A program made the translations under genes and the position numbers. The notes under the pieces are model-generated. The model was given only the letters and a program-made list of their open reading frames with translations. It was not told where the DNA came from and made no database searches. 6,659 nt of DNA, taken from NCBI GenBank assembly GCA_933226995.1, contig CAKOFP010000128.1, positions 1-6,659 of the forward strand. The letters run 5' to 3'. How positions within the stretch are numbered: position 1 is the first letter of the stretch; the number at the start of each line of letters is the position of its first letter. Positions 5,030-6,659 of the stretch are shown here, one piece after another. The DNA comes from Candidatus Nitrosopolaris rasttigaisensis (GTDB taxonomy: Archaea > Thermoproteota > Nitrososphaeria > Nitrososphaerales > Nitrososphaeraceae).

Positions 5030-5829
5030 TCGTTGTCAAGATCGGAGGAAGTATAGTTGATGAACTCCATCCGACAACAATAGCTGACATAAAAAAGACA
5101 TCCGAAATCAGTAAATTAGTAGTCGTTCATGGCGGCGGAAAGGAAGTCACAATCACAGCTAACAAGCTTGGTAAGACGCAGGGGTTTGTTGTGTCACCCG
5201 GTGGCGTAAGAAGTAGGTATACTGACAAGGAAACTGCAGAAATCTACACGATGGTTATGGCAGGTAAGCTCAACAAGGTAATAGTAAGAGTGCTTCTGCG
5301 GCATGGCGTTAAAGCAGCAGGTATATCAGGAATTGACGGCGGGGTCTTGAAGGCAGACCGTAAGAAGAAGCTCGTAATAATAAACGACAAAGGTAGGAAA
5401 ATGGTGATTGACGGCGGGTATACAGGGAAAATAAATTCTGTCGATCCGTCCCTAATAACTCTATTACTGGAAAAGCAATACCTTCCTGTTATATCACCAG
5501 TGGCCCTAAGTGAGGAATATGATTTTCTCAATGTTGATGGTGACCGGGCAGCTGCCTACGTAGCAGGAGCTCTGAAAGCTAACAAAGTTATATTTATGAC
5601 AAATGTCAATGGCCTTATACTAAACGATAAATTGATAACACACATTACAGTCGAGCAGGCGAAAGCGGCCCTTCCACGAATAGGATTTGGTATGGAAAAA
5701 AAAGTCCTAGCTGCTATCGAGGCTTTACAAATGGGAGTGAATGAAGCTGTGATCGCCTCAGGTCAAACACAAAAGCCCCTCTCAAAGGCGATTGCGCATG
5801 ATAATTGTACAGTGATCACTCAGAAATGA
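5026..5829 (+). CDS. lysZ: LysW-aminoadipate/glutamate kinase (LysZ/ArgB)
   Basis: Amino-acid-kinase-family enzyme of 267 residues that phosphorylates the side-chain carboxylate of LysW-bound glutamate or aminoadipate with ATP, making the substrate for ArgC/LysY. Visible motifs are VVKIGGSI (3-10, phosphate-binding loop with Lys5), VVHGGGKE (33-40), GGVRSRYTD (59-67, substrate side), NVDGDRAAAYVAGAL (169-183) and FMTNVNGLI (190-198) for ATP, and GFGMEKK (220-226). The length and the lack of a long N-terminal helix fit the LysZ/ArgB type that is not inhibited through an arginine-binding N-terminal extension. It overlaps argC upstream and lysJ downstream, both as ATGA, which suggests translational coupling and fixed stoichiometry. 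Confidence 0.95.
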   Translation: MIVVKIGGSIVDELHPTTIADIKKTSEISKLVVVHGGGKEVTITANKLGKTQGFVVSPGGVRSRYTDKETAEIYTMVMAGKLNKVIVRVLLRHGVKAAGISGIDGGVLKADRKKKLVIINDKGRKMVIDGGYTGKINSVDPSLITLLLEKQYLPVISPVALSEEYDFLNVDGDRAAAYVAGALKANKVIFMTNVNGLILNDKLITHITVEQAKAALPRIGFGMEKKVLAAIEALQMGVNEAVIASGQTQKPLSKAIAHDNCTVITQK

Positions 5830-6659
5830 ACGGCGAAGATCAGTATGTAGCTCGCATTTATCAAAGATTTCCGGTTAACATTGCTAGAGGAAAGGGTGCA
5901 CTAGTTTGGGATACTTCTGATAGAGAATACATTGATTGCATGGGGGGCTATGGTGTCGCTATTGTAGGGCACTGCAATGACAGGGTTGTGCGGGCCATCA
6001 GAACCCAAGTAGAGAAACTAATAGTATGTCATATGTCGCTCTATAACGATACAAGACTTAGGTTCCTGCAAAAATTGGCCACCATAGCACCTCCTGGGTT
6101 GGACAAGACTTTTTTCAGCAATAGTGGTGCCGAAGCAGTCGAGGCAGCACTCAAGTTCTCTCGCAAGTTTACAGGTAAGAAGGGAGTGATCGCCATGAAT
6201 GGTGCTTACCATGGGAAGACTTTCGGAGCCCTTTCCGTCACACACAATGAAAAATATCGAAAATCGTTTCAGCCACTCTTAGAGGGTGTCAAATTCGTTC
6301 CATACGCCGATCCCAACAAAGTGGAGGATGCAATTGACGAGAGTATAGGGACTGTTATTTTGGAACCGATTCAAGGAGAAACAGGAATTATAGTTCCACC
6401 TGACGGTGTTATCCAAAGTATCCGCGAAATATGTAATCGACACAAATTAGTCTTGATATTCGATGAAATTCAAAGTGGGCTGGGTAGGACTGGGAAGATG
6501 TGGGCAGGACAAAACTGGAATACCGTCCCTGATATAATGTGTCTGGCGAAGGGCATTGCAGGCGGTGTGCCTATGGGATTGACACTCGCAAAGGCTGAAA
6601 TTATCGAATGTATGAGGACGGGAGAGCACTCGTCTACCTTTTCGGGAAATCCACTCGCC
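5826..6659 (+). CDS. lysJ: LysW-aminoadipate/ornithine semialdehyde aminotransferase LysJ/ArgD, partial (3' end beyond window)
   Basis: Class III PLP-dependent aminotransferase that transfers an amino group, typically from glutamate, to the LysW-bound semialdehyde, giving LysW-ornithine or LysW-lysine. I translated 278 residues without a stop to the window edge, about 70 percent of the usual 380-400. Visible signatures: NSGAEAVEAALKFSRK (the PLP phosphate-binding Ser-Gly-Ala), GAYHGKTFGALS (aromatic stacking on PLP), LEPIQGETG, FDEIQSGLGRTG with Asp213 contacting the pyridine nitrogen, and LAKGIAGGVPMG with Lys242 as the Schiff-base lysine. The final residues STFSGNPLA are the conserved second phosphate contact. 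The start ATG overlaps the lysZ stop (ATGA). A lysK/argE-type hydrolase would be expected after it, but is outside the window. Confidence 0.95.
   Translation, partial: MNGEDQYVARIYQRFPVNIARGKGALVWDTSDREYIDCMGGYGVAIVGHCNDRVVRAIRTQVEKLIVCHMSLYNDTRLRFLQKLATIAPPGLDKTFFSNSGAEAVEAALKFSRKFTGKKGVIAMNGAYHGKTFGALSVTHNEKYRKSFQPLLEGVKFVPYADPNKVEDAIDESIGTVILEPIQGETGIIVPPDGVIQSIREICNRHKLVLIFDEIQSGLGRTGKMWAGQNWNTVPDIMCLAKGIAGGVPMGLTLAKAEIIECMRTGEHSSTFSGNPLA

Noticed and set aside
6018..6629. Minus-strand open frames opposite the aminotransferase
   Set aside because: The plus strand carries all class III aminotransferase motifs without interruption, so these are shadows.
1..6659. CRISPR arrays, tRNA or rRNA genes, insertion sequences, attachment sites
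   Set aside because: I found no regularly spaced repeats, cloverleaf sequences, transposase motifs or terminal inverted repeats; the window is densely filled with biosynthetic and regulatory genes.

Overview
The window carries most of an archaeal arginine/lysine biosynthesis locus of the amino-group-carrier (LysW) type, with two regulator-like genes on the opposite strand. Short leaders, A/T-rich archaeal TATA boxes, overlapping gene ends and the single set argG, lysW, lysX, lysY/argC, lysZ/argB, lysJ/argD all point to an archaeon. The most likely source is a Thaumarchaeota/Nitrososphaeria lineage (ammonia-oxidiser relatives), where one LysW set is thought to serve both lysine and arginine. 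The lineage is inferred from protein resemblance and gene set, not from a marker gene.

Layout. Positions 1-755 (minus) hold the 5' part of a helix-turn-helix protein with a degenerate cobalamin-binding-like sensor; it runs off the window. Positions 789-1490 (minus) encode a 233-residue ACT-domain protein. A 78-bp divergent intergenic region (1491-1568) holds paired operator-like inverted repeats and a TATA box. Then on the plus strand come argG (1569-2795), lysW (2792-2965, short, TTG start) and lysX (2966-3826), tightly packed. A second promoter region (3827-3976) starts the unit argC/lysY (3977-5029), lysZ/argB (5026-5829) and lysJ/argD (5826 to the window end), joined by ATGA overlaps.

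How it works together. LysX ligates the alpha-amino group of glutamate (or alpha-aminoadipate) to the C-terminus of the carrier LysW. LysZ phosphorylates the side-chain carboxylate, LysY/ArgC reduces it to the semialdehyde, and LysJ transaminates it. A LysK-type hydrolase, not in the window, would release ornithine or lysine. ArgG then works later in the arginine branch; argH and the carbamoyltransferase are also not seen.

The strongest unexplained signals are: (1) the two promoters upstream of argG and argC share a 59-nt gapless block (44 identities by eye) made of GGTCA/TGACC half-sites 20 bp apart next to an identical TATA box, which defines a small regulon; (2) LysW ends in EDWGQ instead of the usual EDWGE, so the glutamate whose side chain carries the substrate is a glutamine, as in Pup; (3) a 20-codon leader ORF with its own ribosome site ends in a TTGA overlap with the argC start; (4) LysX has Gly-Ala at the substrate-specificity position, between the ArgX and LysX signatures; (5) the sensor of the first gene has lost the cobalamin-ligating histidine.
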